This document shows positions 53,480 to 64,000 of a stretch of 64,000 nucleotides of DNA, piece by piece (within the stretch, counting starts at the first letter, position 1; each line of letters opens with the position of its first letter). The position numbers were made by a program, and so were the translations under genes. The DNA is from Zonotrichia leucophrys gambelii (lineage: Eukaryota; Chordata; Aves; Passeriformes; Passerellidae): assembly GCF_028769735.1 (NCBI RefSeq), contig NC_088170.1, positions 60,483,585-60,547,584 of the forward strand, written 5' to 3'. Below the pieces are notes generated by a model that was not told the origin of the DNA, did no database searches, and saw only the letters and a program-made list of their open reading frames with translations.

Positions 53480-56400
53480 CCTGTGATTAAATGACTAACA
53501 TAATTAATATCAGCAATAGGGCAAAAGAAGGTGGAGTGGGCAGAGAACAGGTCAGGTGAAATGCAGATTACCTAAATGTTCTCAGCTGGCAGAGCTGGAT
53601 GAAATGGAACCCAGGGTACAGAGAGTACCACATAAGCAGACTCTTTGGAAAGTAATGCCAACACCTTCCAGACTTCATGGGGAAAAGCAGCTTGGAAAGG
53701 ACAAACAGAACCCTGGTTTCAGAAAAGTATATATGATTTGGGTTTTTAGATAGTTTTATATTCTTAATTTCTGAGTACCTAAGTTTCGTCTGAAATGATT
53801 TGCTCAATTAGGCCATTTTGTCTTTTTGTAAAAAAAAAAATAGAAGGAGGAGGAAGACCCATGAAACTAGCTGCACATCTTTCTCTTTTTAATTCCTAGG
53901 ATGGGGAGTAAGAATCAAACCACTGACATGTAAACTCTTCAGAGGTCATAAATATTTGTCAAGACTTTTCAGGAAGAAATTGTGTCAAACTAATCTTTTT
54001 TTCTTTACATGACATAGTAAAAGGTGCTGCTTCTTGGACATAGATGGTATATACAGCTTTTGTGATCTTAAAAAATACTCTTGACCCTGACACATCAACC
54101 CTTCAGAACAGCATGAAAAAAACCCAGATTCAACCTTGGAAAGGGTAATGATCTACAGCTCTATATCCACACACAGCTCATGTTGGTAAATCTTAACTCA
54201 TGCTTGAACTATGTAGAATTACAATCATTTTACGCTGTTTGGAAACATGAATCTATCTGTCTGTAGCATTTTCAAATATGTAAAAGCTTCCTGCGAAGCA
54301 GAGATGATGTATGGTCCCCACTTCCCCTGAGAACAGGACAATGTAATAATTGCTGAATAATTTTTGGGGTGTTTTGTTCTTTGCAAAGCAAAAGTCCTCA
54401 TCTACTTCAGGCATTATTAACAGATCTGTGAGTTGTATTTCTGAGGCTGGCTGCAGCCTTGACCACATCTCTACCAAAGGAAAGAAAACATGAAGATTAA
54501 ACTGAATATAAGACAAAGGTTACATGGGAGATATGAGCACAGCAGAATGAATTCATTTGGGGCAGAGATGAATCACACACGATGACTGTTGATCAGCCAA
54601 TGTGTCTGAAGGGCACAGATGTGGTGACACTGCTGTGCCCTGGGATTTTACCATATCTTTAATATGTGTTCTTCCTCAAGATCTTATTTTCAACAGGTCT
54701 CAAGGGGTCAAATTCGTGATTTTCAATTACTATATTAACAAATCCCAGCCATAATGATGACAAAAAAAAAAGAGTGAAAATTGTTTCTATTATTTACAGT
54801 TTAATTTTTGAAACTTGCCATCTAAACATGCAAGAGGACCTTGCCACTTTATTCCTTTATTTTAATGCCGCAGATTATCCATGCAGAGAAGTTCAAAAAC
54901 TTAGCGTCTTCATTCAAAAGAACCAACTAATATGAACCAAGTAATATCAGAAAATAAAAATATGGCAATTTATGAGGAGGTTTTAGCAGTTCTGAATAAA
55001 AATATTTCATATCTTTATAACCTTATTGTATCAAATTGCTAAGTTTTTAAATTATGTACAGGAAAGAGTCCATCCTTTTGAAATAACTGTTGAACTGAGG
55101 AGTGAGTAGTTTTAATTGAGTAGTTTAACTCATGTTTGCCAATATATTTGAATGTGTCTTCTTATAAAGATGTAGCTTTGCAGCCTTGGAGTTTCTCCCT
55201 TTTCTATAGAGCTGGAGCCATATTCAGTCTCGGTGCTTTTGTATGGAGGCATTGCTCCCCCTGACTCCTGACACAGTGAGAGCCAGGAGCTGACCTGGGC
55301 AAGGAAAGCAGGAGTCATGGAGAGCACAGGGTATTCTGTGGGTCACAGGATGTGACTTTGTTGCAATAAAATGAGCTTATAGAACCTAGAAAAATCAATG
55401 GATACCAACTTTTGTGTGTTTTTAAATTTTGTATTTTAAATGTGTGTGGTTTTGGAAGCTTTGTATGTTGTTTTCATGCCTCTGGCTGTCTTTGCTGTGT
55501 AATAATAAAACAATAAACTCAACATGTTGCCTGGGTCTAGTGCAACTTGCATGGTGATTGATGGCATTGGGACTCTGGTCTTTTGTTCATTCCTAAGGCC
55601 TGGAATGATAATTTTGAAACTTTATGTCATATCTTATGCCTCAATTAATTTGAGCCTGACAGAACTTCATTCTCTGGGTGCAACTTATCATTGCTCAAGC
55701 ACTGTCAGAATAATGCACATACATAAGCATGCTTTCAATATGAAAGTGATTCTTCTGGAGTTTGGATGATAAACTTCATCAGTCAGCAGTGGAAAGCAAA
55801 TGTGACATGACCAACACAGTGTCAAAAATACTGATGCTGGTTGTAAAGGAGACCGACTCAATCCGTTGCAGACATTAACAGTGACAGCAGTAAAAACTGC
55901 TGAATGTCTGACAAGTTTCTGGTTACTATTGGATCAAGACTCTTTTTACCTATTTGGTCAAAGCATTAGTTTTGCAGAAATCATTAATTTCAACACAGTG
56001 TCTGTCAGGAAAGTCTTCTCAGGTGCAATATCTCGCACCCAGTAGTGTGCTCAATTGCACTAAGTGTAAGAAACCCAATACTAAGTCTAGACTTGCCCAT
56101 CCTAACAGTTAATCTATAGATTATGTCTCCCATATGTTTCTTGGCAAATAGTAAAGTTCTGAATTTAATTTTATCCATTTAAGCTCTTTTGTATCTGTAG
56201 TCTGAATTAATAACTCTAAACTGTAGAGGTGATCCCCTAAAATGTGTATCTAAAACAGCTATGATCTCTTACATTGTGACATTTCTTTTTTCTTCTAATT
56301 TTATATCTACAGAGCAGAGACAAATAGCTCAAACAAAAAAGTAAGACATTTAGGCATATAATTTACTAAAGCTGGATGAGATAAATCTCATCTCCCAAAT

Positions 56401-59100
56401 TATGCTATTTTGTCCTGAGAGAACTTGATCCAGGGTGAAGAGTACTCCATCCTAAAAGGGCCAAAAGCCAAAGCACTGAGAAGGATTCCTGGTGGCTTTA
56501 GGGCTGAGGACAGGTGGCACAAATCAGAAAGAATAAACATATTGGGCAGACAATTATGGTCACTCTGTCCATACACAACTGTCTCAGGGAAATCTGATGG
56601 ACATGAAGCATGGCATATGGAAGGCATTAATGAAAAATTTCTAAAGCTCAACACTTGCACAGATTATGCCGACACTGAAAAGCTGCCTGAAAATTCAGAC
56701 CAAAAGCACAAAAATCTCTGTAAGCACAGATATAACTTAACTGGTCTGATAAGGATGGGTTTCTTTTCTTCAGAATCATTTTAGATCTGTTAATATTTCA
56801 ACCTCATGGTCCTATGTGTTAGAGAGGTACTTGAGTTGACAGGCTTGGATATGCAGTTAATAAGCCATTAAATTGCTGAGCATCTATAAAAAATGAATCA
56901 ATGTTTCAGATGTCCCAGGAGCCTTATAATTAATAAAAGCCTCCTCCTGGAAGTGAAGTATTTAAAATAGAACACTCTTCCTAAAAGAATTGGCAATAAC
57001 AAATGTCCTACCTTTGCTGATTCTTTATAAAAGCTAAAATGCTCTCTCCACCAGGAGTTTAAAAATAAATAAATTAATTAAAATATTCTGGTTTTCCTGA
57101 TTGTTTAAAGACACAAACTGGAAATGCACTGACATTTTAGAGGTGACTAAGCCTCTGTCAGCTCACAGAGAAAATGACTGCGGGTAGCAGGGTCTGTGGG
57201 AGCCACACTGCCCAACAAAGGCAGCACAGCATGTATGTGCAGAGCTGCTTTGCTACAATCCCCAAAGTCCTCAATCAGTGTAACTGAACAACAAAACACT
57301 GCTTATAAACCATGAGAGCCAACACAGGCACCGCTTGTTCTGCTGGCCACACCAATAGGATTTACTCTGGCAGGGAGAGGAGGGGGAAGAGGGGGTGGGC
57401 TGTCCTACACCGTGCTCGTGTATTTCATTCTGTTACACAGCACATGCCAGCGCCTGCTTCTTCTGGGCTGCCTAGTCATTGTTCACACAGAATTTGCCTG
57501 GGAGAAGCATATTATAGGTGTAGAATTCAAGGAAGAACGCAGGTAAATATTGCCTCTTGATCCGCTTGGAGCTGAAACATATTGTCCTGGAAACTGCTGC
57601 TCAGCAATGGTCTCCTATGTGGCACATTTTGAATAACTACAAAGAATGATCTTTCTAACGATTCCTACAGTACACATCAGAGACCAAATCCTGCCTTTGC
57701 CTCTTTCACTGTGGAAGTATCCTGGCAACAGCAGCAGTGCTGATGTTAGGAGCTCCATCCTTTCCTGCTTAGCTGTGTAGGAAGGGCACTCAGTGTCAGA
57801 GAGATGCCAACAGATGCAATCTTGTGTGGCAGGGATGAGCAAGGCTTGTGCAGCATGTGGTGGCAGTGGCAAGGGAGCAACACTGCAGCCCTCTGGAGAG
57901 CCAAGGGGAAGAACCAGATCCACTCTCACCCCACTGCTCCTGGACACCCCTGGTAGATGGGGATGGGTTATGCACAGGAATTTTCCTTTATATGTAATGT
58001 TAGGCAACAGCTAAGGAAAAGCATGTGGCAAAATCATCCTGGATGGAAACATATCAAATTCAGTATACTTTGTAGTGAAGCGGGAATTAAAAGGGTATAT
58101 ATAGACTTTGCAATACGAAAATCCTTCTACAGAGCATAGAAGATTAGGCAATAGATTTTTTGTTCCACAGTAACCTATATATTTATAGAACTTGCAATAT
58201 TTCATTTTGTCTTCTCATCTGTGTCATTGTCACTATACTTCGACTTCAACAGTCTGAGTCTCTAAGTTTGCCAGAAAGGATTCACAGCAACATTTCTCAT
58301 AAAAATCTGAATTCTTCCATTTTCTTCATGAATGACAACAAAACAATTTCCTAAATTCTATTTCAGGATAAGAATTATTAAGTTCTGTAAAATATTGCCT
58401 TAGTGTGAGGTGGAGGGGGAAATTGATTACCTGCTTCAGAACAGGCTGGAGTGCTTTCACTCAAGATACCAGTCAGTACCCAGAACCCCTTTTTTTTCCC
58501 TGAAGCAATATGATCCAAGAAGTAAATCAACAATTGTCTTTCAGAGGTCTTTGACATCTGAAACTCTTATCAGCTTTATGCAGGCTCTGAAACATTCCTG
58601 AAAAGTGTCCTCCAGATGGTATTGCCGGGTAGGTTTTAATGGCAGTGCCACACCTTTGTTAATATGGTGACTTTAGTCTTGCACTATATTGCTAAGTCTT
58701 CATGATAATTTACAAAATTTCATTTCATAAGGTGCTGAACAATCTTGTGAGTGTCACCATTTGAGAACAACAAGACCCAAAACACAGAGACTATTTAAAT
58801 TGTCAACAATTTGCAGTTCTCTAGATTCCCTCTATAGTCAACAGAGAGGAACAGGCACTTGTGAATGATTTCCTAACACAGAAATCTAAACCAGGTCACA
58901 ATCCATGCTCAGAAAGAAGGCATTTTTCTCTCTGGTCTATGAAGAGGGTTGAAAGAGACTAGTTCAGAGACAGAAATCTTTACAGTAGCTGAGGTAAGTG
59001 AGATGACTCCCCAAAATAGAGGTTAAGTAATTATTTTTAGGCTTCAGAGAAATCCTAATATTCAGGATTCCTGCTTTCCCTCTTGCAAGAACATCCTTAC

Positions 59101-59188
59101 CTGAACATGCATATTCTCACTGCAGAAGGAGGTAACTGAGGACTCTGAATAACAGAAACTGACTGCAAATTAAGAAGGAAGAACAGAC
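59101..59188 (-). other. MAGI2: Candidate alternative 5' extension of MAGI2 exon (alternative donor at 59100)
   Basis: The minus strand shows TTCAG|GTAAGGATG with the donor G at 59100, a near-perfect U1 match, 88 nt beyond the donor that joins the exons in frame (CCAG|GTCTGT at 59188). The reading frame stays open through the 88 nt. The length is not a multiple of three, so joining 59101 to 52213 would shift frame and meet a TGA within a few codons. This is an inference from splice-site strength; no transcript evidence is available here. Confidence 0.3.
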
Positions 59189-59404
59189 CTGGTGTTACTG
59201 TCACGTCATTGCCATTGACCACAGGTCTTTCTTCCTCCTCTTCCTCTGGTGGTTCAATGCCTGTCTTCTCCATATTGCTCACAGATTTGTTCCTTTTTCG
59301 TTTGCCTTCAGCCCCTGGAGTGGCACCTGGGAGGATCTGGTCTGTCACATTTAACAGCAGCGGGGCCGGTTCTGCTGGAGGCTTCGGAGTGCCGTAATAG
59401 TTGT
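59189..59404 (-). CDS. MAGI2: MAGI2 coding exon: end of guanylate-kinase-like domain and KRKR/acidic linker
   Basis: This 216-nt internal exon has an acceptor CTCTCTTTGCAG just above 59404 and a donor GTCTGT just below 59189. It begins with two bases completing an Asp codon, has 71 full codons, and ends with the first base of a Glu codon. It starts NYYGTPKPPAEPAPLLLNV, the tail of the guanylate-kinase-like region, which in this family binds proteins and is not an active kinase. A basic cluster GKRKRNK follows, then an acidic run PPEEEEEERP, then VVNGND. Compared with the mammalian protein as remembered, the differences are few and conservative (for example TG for AS after NMEK, and DVTVTP for GVVVTP). 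The donor is weak at positions +3 and +4, and a consensus donor lies 88 nt further on. Confidence 0.96.
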
Positions 59405-59640
59405 CTGCAAAGAGAGGAAAGGAATAACACATGAGATTGCAGAAATACACAGGCTGCTGCTGCTTCTTTTGTCTTACTTTAATGGATGTGTGAGGTGGGA
59501 CCTGGCTCATCAGCTTAAATAAAGAATAGTTCAAAATGTTTTCTGCAAAATCGAATGTTTACCTTTCCTGAAATGGTAATTAATTTTCTTTGAGGTAACA
59601 TAAGTGATCCAATCATGCTCACAAACACGTATCTTATTAA

Positions 59641-59740
59641 CAATTTCTGAAACTGTAACAGGTGAAGTTTACATTCCTGCCCAACAAAATGTATTTCTGA
59701 AAGTTTAACAGGTTAAGTTTACATTCCTCTCATCCAAATA
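59641..59740. repeat. 50-bp tandem duplication (two copies)
   Basis: Copy one (59641-59690) and copy two (59691-59740) align at an exact 50-base period. They share ATTTCTGAAA, TAACAGGT and AAGTTTACATTCCT with a few substitutions, and diverge over the last ten bases. This is a local duplication, not a known element. Confidence 0.8.
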
Positions 59741-60409
59741 CCTGACAACCAGAGCCACTCTCTTATTTCAAATCATTAGTTAGGACAAATTAGTTTTGCA
59801 ACATTTATGCCACAAAACAAGAGTTTCTTAACGATCAACATTTTGATGAGAATATTGATTATTTTTATGTTATGTCATTTTCACTCCCTCAAATTATCTC
59901 ACCTGCTTAGAAACTAAATAATCATCCAATGAATCAGAGATTTGCAGTTTTCAGTAACACTTTCACTATCTTGTTTTTCATATTTGTGAAATCTTTGCTG
60001 TTCACGATTTCAAACTTTGTAATAGCCAATGCTAATATATTTCAAAGAAACCTTTGAAAATAAGATTGAAACCTTATGTTTTAGGGCTTAACATTATCTC
60101 CAAGTACTAAGGAATTCTGAGAAGACTTGAGGGGCTGACAGATTACCCTCTATTTGTGTCATCTGAAATTTCTGGCAACTTCCTCTGAGTCACCTACTTT
60201 CTGTCAGAAGGATTATTAGATTAGATGGACCACAGCCCCATCTTATCTATCAATACTTGTATGCTTGCATTTTTAGCACATCTGATCTCAAAATTAGTGT
60301 CTTGCTGGTACCACAAATTTTTCATTAAAAATATGGTTAAAATAGATCAGTAACATAATTAATAATATTTTAAAAAGCATGTACTTTGTAGAAAGAAACA
60401 TAAATAGTG

Positions 60410-60431
60410 TGACAATATTATGACAATATTA
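60410..60431. repeat. 11-bp tandem repeat (two copies)
   Basis: TGACAATATTA occurs twice in direct succession in AT-rich intron. Confidence 0.8.
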
Positions 60432-62270
60432 TTGTAACCACATATAAGCATAACAAGAATAAATGCATTAAAATATATATGTTATACATGCACAATAAAC
60501 CATCATAAAATACATTTTGCAGGCAGAGTAAAAATTATTATTGGCAGTTGTGTTTCCAAAGACTCACTATGTTCAGCCACATGACCAACTCAATACAGGT
60601 AAGTAATTGAACAGCCTTGAAACTACTGAATACTCAATAAATTTTTCACAGCAGTTTAGCAAAACAATACTAACAACAGATGTTTCTGTAATTGTAACAC
60701 ACAGTAAAAATGTACTGAGTTAAATGACACTCATAGTGACTCTGGACTCAGGCATGTTTGAATGAAACTTTGACTCACTGCAGATTTTCTTAGGATTTTG
60801 TGAGATGGCAGCAGGTTTAACCCAGCAGGGCTCTGTGGGGGTGACAGTGGGAGCTCCCTGGCTGCCAGAGTCAAAGCAGGGGAGCAGCATTTGGGGTCCA
60901 AGGGGCAAAAAGGAAATCTACACTGATCCACTCACAGAGACTGTGCCTCCAGAAAATGTCAAGACCAGATCTGTTTGCAGTCAAATTTCTATGCTCTGAC
61001 AGTCCAGGCTGTTTTGAGAACATCTGAAAACCAACAGAGCTCAGTTGGAAGTTTACTTTTGTACTGCTCTAAGATCATGTTGCCTATATTGGCGAGACTG
61101 TGTGTCTGTAATACCTCATACTTTGAAAAATGGATTCCTCAATTTAAAAATCTCCCTGGCCTAAGCCATTTTACCAGTAATAATCAGTGCCTCAGAGGCC
61201 TTAAGCTTGACAAAACTCGTCAAATATGAACTGATTTCCACTGATTCCATAAATATCAGAAGATCTATCCCAGGGATATTGTACAAGTGCGACACAAAGT
61301 GTGAAATTCAAGTGCAGTATCTTGGCTTTTTTTCCTTTGTTCTTAGTTTTGTCATTGCCATACAAAATTGAGTGCAGTAATAATTAGCAGTAATGCTAAT
61401 ATCCTGAATAGTAGATGAGGTGTTTTAACTGAAGGATGCTCTCATGCTATTTTAAAATATTAGACACTTTTTCACTTTGAGTGACTGTATGCATTAGTGA
61501 GAGACAGAGATAAAATTCATACACACAAAAAATCTATGAATATCACATATATAAAAATATAAGAAAAAAATGCACATGTAAGATCAGGGGCCAAAGTGCA
61601 TTTAACTAATTTGATTTCAAACTGAAAATACTGTATAATTTCCCACTTCTGTCCCACAACATAAAACTTTATGTGCTTTATGATCCAGTAACCACTGATT
61701 TAAAAGTGAGTTTAAAATCATTTATTGCTAGCTAATTATTGATCTATATTTTCAATTCAAAAATATGCAGAAAAAATGGAAATAAAAATAAGAAACTATA
61801 CACATACTGATACAATCAATGTGTCAATAAAAAATTAGGTAAACTCCAATGGAAAAAAATATATAGAGTGAGATATCCAGCCATTTAAATGAAGGAGCAA
61901 TGCTCCATTACAGAAAAATTAGAATCAACTTAAACTGTTTCTTTTATGAAGAAGAGATTCTCAGTGTCTTGAAATTCCTTACATAAGACTTGGGAGATTA
62001 GATATGACGGAAGACTCTCACAAAACCTTGGCAAATGTCATATCTAAGCATAATATAAAGACTAAATATTTGAAAAAAAATAACTTTTGTTGCCATTAAA
62101 TTTTGAAAATCTCTGATCTCTTTTTCATCTTCCCTGTGCAAGGGGAAGGGTTCAATAGGTTATTGTTGAAACACTAATCATAGGGTACTGAAATTTGTTT
62201 TCCTGTAGGTAAAAAAAGGAACACCAAATAAACAATTTCAACTGTAGTTAAGTTTTAAAAAGGAATTATT

Positions 62271-62320
62271 GAAAAGAAAAAGAAAAAGAAAAAAAAAGAG
62301 AAAAAAGTAAAAAAAGAAAG
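62271..62320. repeat. Purine-rich (AAAAAG)-type low-complexity tract
   Basis: About 50 bases composed of A and G with a single T, built from AAAAG/AAAAAG units. On the gene's sense strand it is a long pyrimidine tract, not followed by any recognised exon. Confidence 0.9.
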
Positions 62321-62659
62321 TGTTCTAGAAGAAAACATATATCTTATGCTCATTGGCAATGAGAAATACCAGCAGTTAGGAGTTTTTTAAAAAAAATGAA
62401 TGGAGCACAAAACAGACAACACCTTTATAGCACTATACAAAATCACATAGTATCCTTTCTTTTGTATACTGCCTGCTGTTCTGGTACTTGCCTCTCAAAA
62501 ATTACATGGGAGAACTAAAGAAGGCCAATTAAAGCTTGGAACTGCTTAAATTGATTTTGAGTTTTCAGCATGGAAATGGAGCAACTGAAGGGGGATATGG
62601 CACATATGTATAAAAACAGGACAACCCTGGGAAAGTGCCTAGAAAATCAATGAATGCAT

Positions 62660-63010
62660 GCCTAGCTCCCACTACTTGAGGACAAGAGGATGCCCAAGGA
62701 AATTAGCAGGTTTAAAACACGGAAAAGAAGTGTTTTGTTTTTTTTTTTTACACAGCATAAGAGAATAGTGGCATTCATTGTCAGATGCTGCCAATTACAT
62801 AAATGCAGTCAAAAAGCAATTATACAAAGTCATAGAAGAAAAAAAAAAAGGCCATGAAAGCCTATTAAATGTAAAGGTACAAATTCTGAATCAAGAGTTG
62901 CATACAATCAGATTGGTAGAGTGCAGAATGTAACTCTGCATGCCTTCCCTCTTCTTGTATTTTATGCCTTAAATCTCACAGGTCTCTTCCAATCTAGGTG
63001 ATTCTGTGAT
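62660..63010 (+). mobile_element. Old CR1/L3-like LINE 3' fragment
   Basis: Decayed reverse-transcriptase end and 3' UTR in plus orientation. Recognisable pieces are GAGGACAAGAGGATG...AAATTAGCAGG, ACACAGCATAAGAGAATAGTGG, CAAAGTCATAGAAGAAAA followed by AAGCCTATTAAATGTAAAGG (degenerate form of the 'tt-catggagga... ggctattaaac' CR1 motif), and the tail GGTCTCTTCCAATCTAGGTG leading into the ATTCTGTGAT terminus (63001-63010). A T-run and an A-run have expanded inside it. It lies opposite in sense to MAGI2. Confidence 0.75.
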
Positions 63011-64000
63011 CCACCAAGGGGCAGTAGTAAAGACATTTTCCCTCCATTTGACTAAGTGCAGCTGCTCTGTTACTCAGGTTCCTCCTTGTACTCAGAGAAA
63101 TGTCTGTATACTCACCTGCCACCCCTGCACAGTCAAGAGGTCAGTTTAAGCCCAAGTGAAGCTCTTTGTGCTGGCCCTGAATCAAAGCCTCGGTGCAGGC
63201 AGGCAGTGCACAAAAAGCCCCTCTGCTGAATCCATCTGGCTGCTGCTCCTGATTGCTTCAGTGCTTCCAGCTGCTTCTGAGTGCAGCTGAGCACTGGAGA
63301 GGGTCTGGCCTAACCTATTTGACTTGGCTGCCAAAGCAGCTTGGAAGCCGTGGCACAGTGACAATTACCAAGTGTCCCTTGCCACACCCGAGCTGCATGA
63401 ACCCTGTCAGCACCCTGATTCTACAAGGAAGAGTCAGACAAACTGATGGGTAGCCTTGCTCTGATGACAGAAACCAGATCAGGAAGTCAGAAAGTCACAA
63501 GAAGCAGAAAGTGAGGAAATAAGGAGGAGGAAACAGCTTATTTTTTTCCTTAACTTTAGTTCACCTATGTCAGGATGTAGTAAGACTTTTATTTTATTGA
63601 TGAAGCGTTTGATGGTGAAGCGATATCCTAACTTGCTTCCTGAAAAAAGGTAAGCCTTTGAGGATGAAAAAAAGGCAGAGCACTTGGGTGGTAGCAAAGA
63701 AGCAGGAAAATCCTCATGCTGAAATGGTAACAAGACTCAGATATAGTGACAGTGCCTATACTGATGTGCTCAACACCCAGTGATCCCAGTTACTGGGCAC
63801 AGTTATAAATGTGCCCCCGTGTCGTGCTCTTCTTTGTGCTCCACTACAGGGACTGACCTACATGCACTTTCCTCTCCTGACCTTCCCAGTCCCTGTCCCT
63901 TTCCTTTTGTGAGGAAAGGCCCAAAATGCAGCATAGAGTGGACATCTCCTCTTGCCATCCTTCTGGACAGAAGAGGGAGAGGAAGGGCTTTGGGCCAGGT

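Larger units (their letters stand above)
59405..64000 (-). other. MAGI2: MAGI2 intron upstream of the GK-tail exon (partial)
   Basis: AT-rich intronic DNA reaching the edge of the window. I see no further coding exon; the preceding GK exon, expected to end in a SGTYE-like sequence, was not found. It contains a 50-bp tandem duplication (59641-59740), an 11-bp tandem repeat (60410-60431), a purine-rich low-complexity tract (62271-62320) and an old CR1/L3-like LINE 3' fragment (62660-63010). The last kilobase is somewhat more GC-rich but shows nothing else I recognise. Confidence 0.85.

Noticed and set aside
53400..53480. A35 run as the tail of a processed retrocopy
   Set aside because: No AATAAA, coding remnant or target-site duplication upstream; simple slippage explains it.
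56400..56784. ORF of 119 codons (plus) with an 86-codon ORF opposite
   Set aside because: No family resemblance; low-complexity composition typical of intronic chance frames.

Overview
The window is vertebrate nuclear DNA, almost certainly from a songbird (passerine). It is AT-rich and gene-poor, and carries CR1 LINE remnants ending in the (ATTCTATG)-type octamer. It also holds two solo endogenous-retrovirus LTRs whose sequence I recognise as passerine-type. There is no bacterial, plasmid or phage architecture.

The only gene I can support is MAGI2 (membrane-associated guanylate kinase, WW and PDZ domain containing 2; S-SCAM), on the minus strand. Three consecutive internal coding exons are visible, in transcription order 59189-59404, 52000-52213 and 40348-40427. 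They read through in one frame for 169 complete codons. They encode the end of the guanylate-kinase-like domain, a basic/acidic linker, and all of the first WW domain, which is split between the last two exons. Everything else is intron: an incomplete upstream intron (59405-64000), introns of 6,975 bp and 11,572 bp, and the first 40.3 kb or more of a very long downstream intron (1-40347). The WW2 exon was not found in that last stretch.

The introns hold a CR1 3' end (50970-51432), an older truncated CR1 (12349-12500), and decayed CR1/L3-like fragments (62660-63010, 27395-27699, possibly 49127-49200). The two solo LTRs both have target-site duplications: 5201-5613 (6-bp ATATCC) and 21957-22604 (5-bp ACATC). 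There are also microsatellites and homopolymers, a 50-bp tandem duplication, and a few GC- or CpG-enriched patches. Several blocks look like conserved regulatory elements, but this cannot be confirmed without alignment.

No novel multi-gene system is present. The observations most worth checking are a textbook 5' splice site 88 nt downstream of a weak exon donor in MAGI2, whose use would truncate the protein after the guanylate-kinase region, and two solo LTRs lying in the same sense as the host gene, one of them retaining an AATAAA signal.
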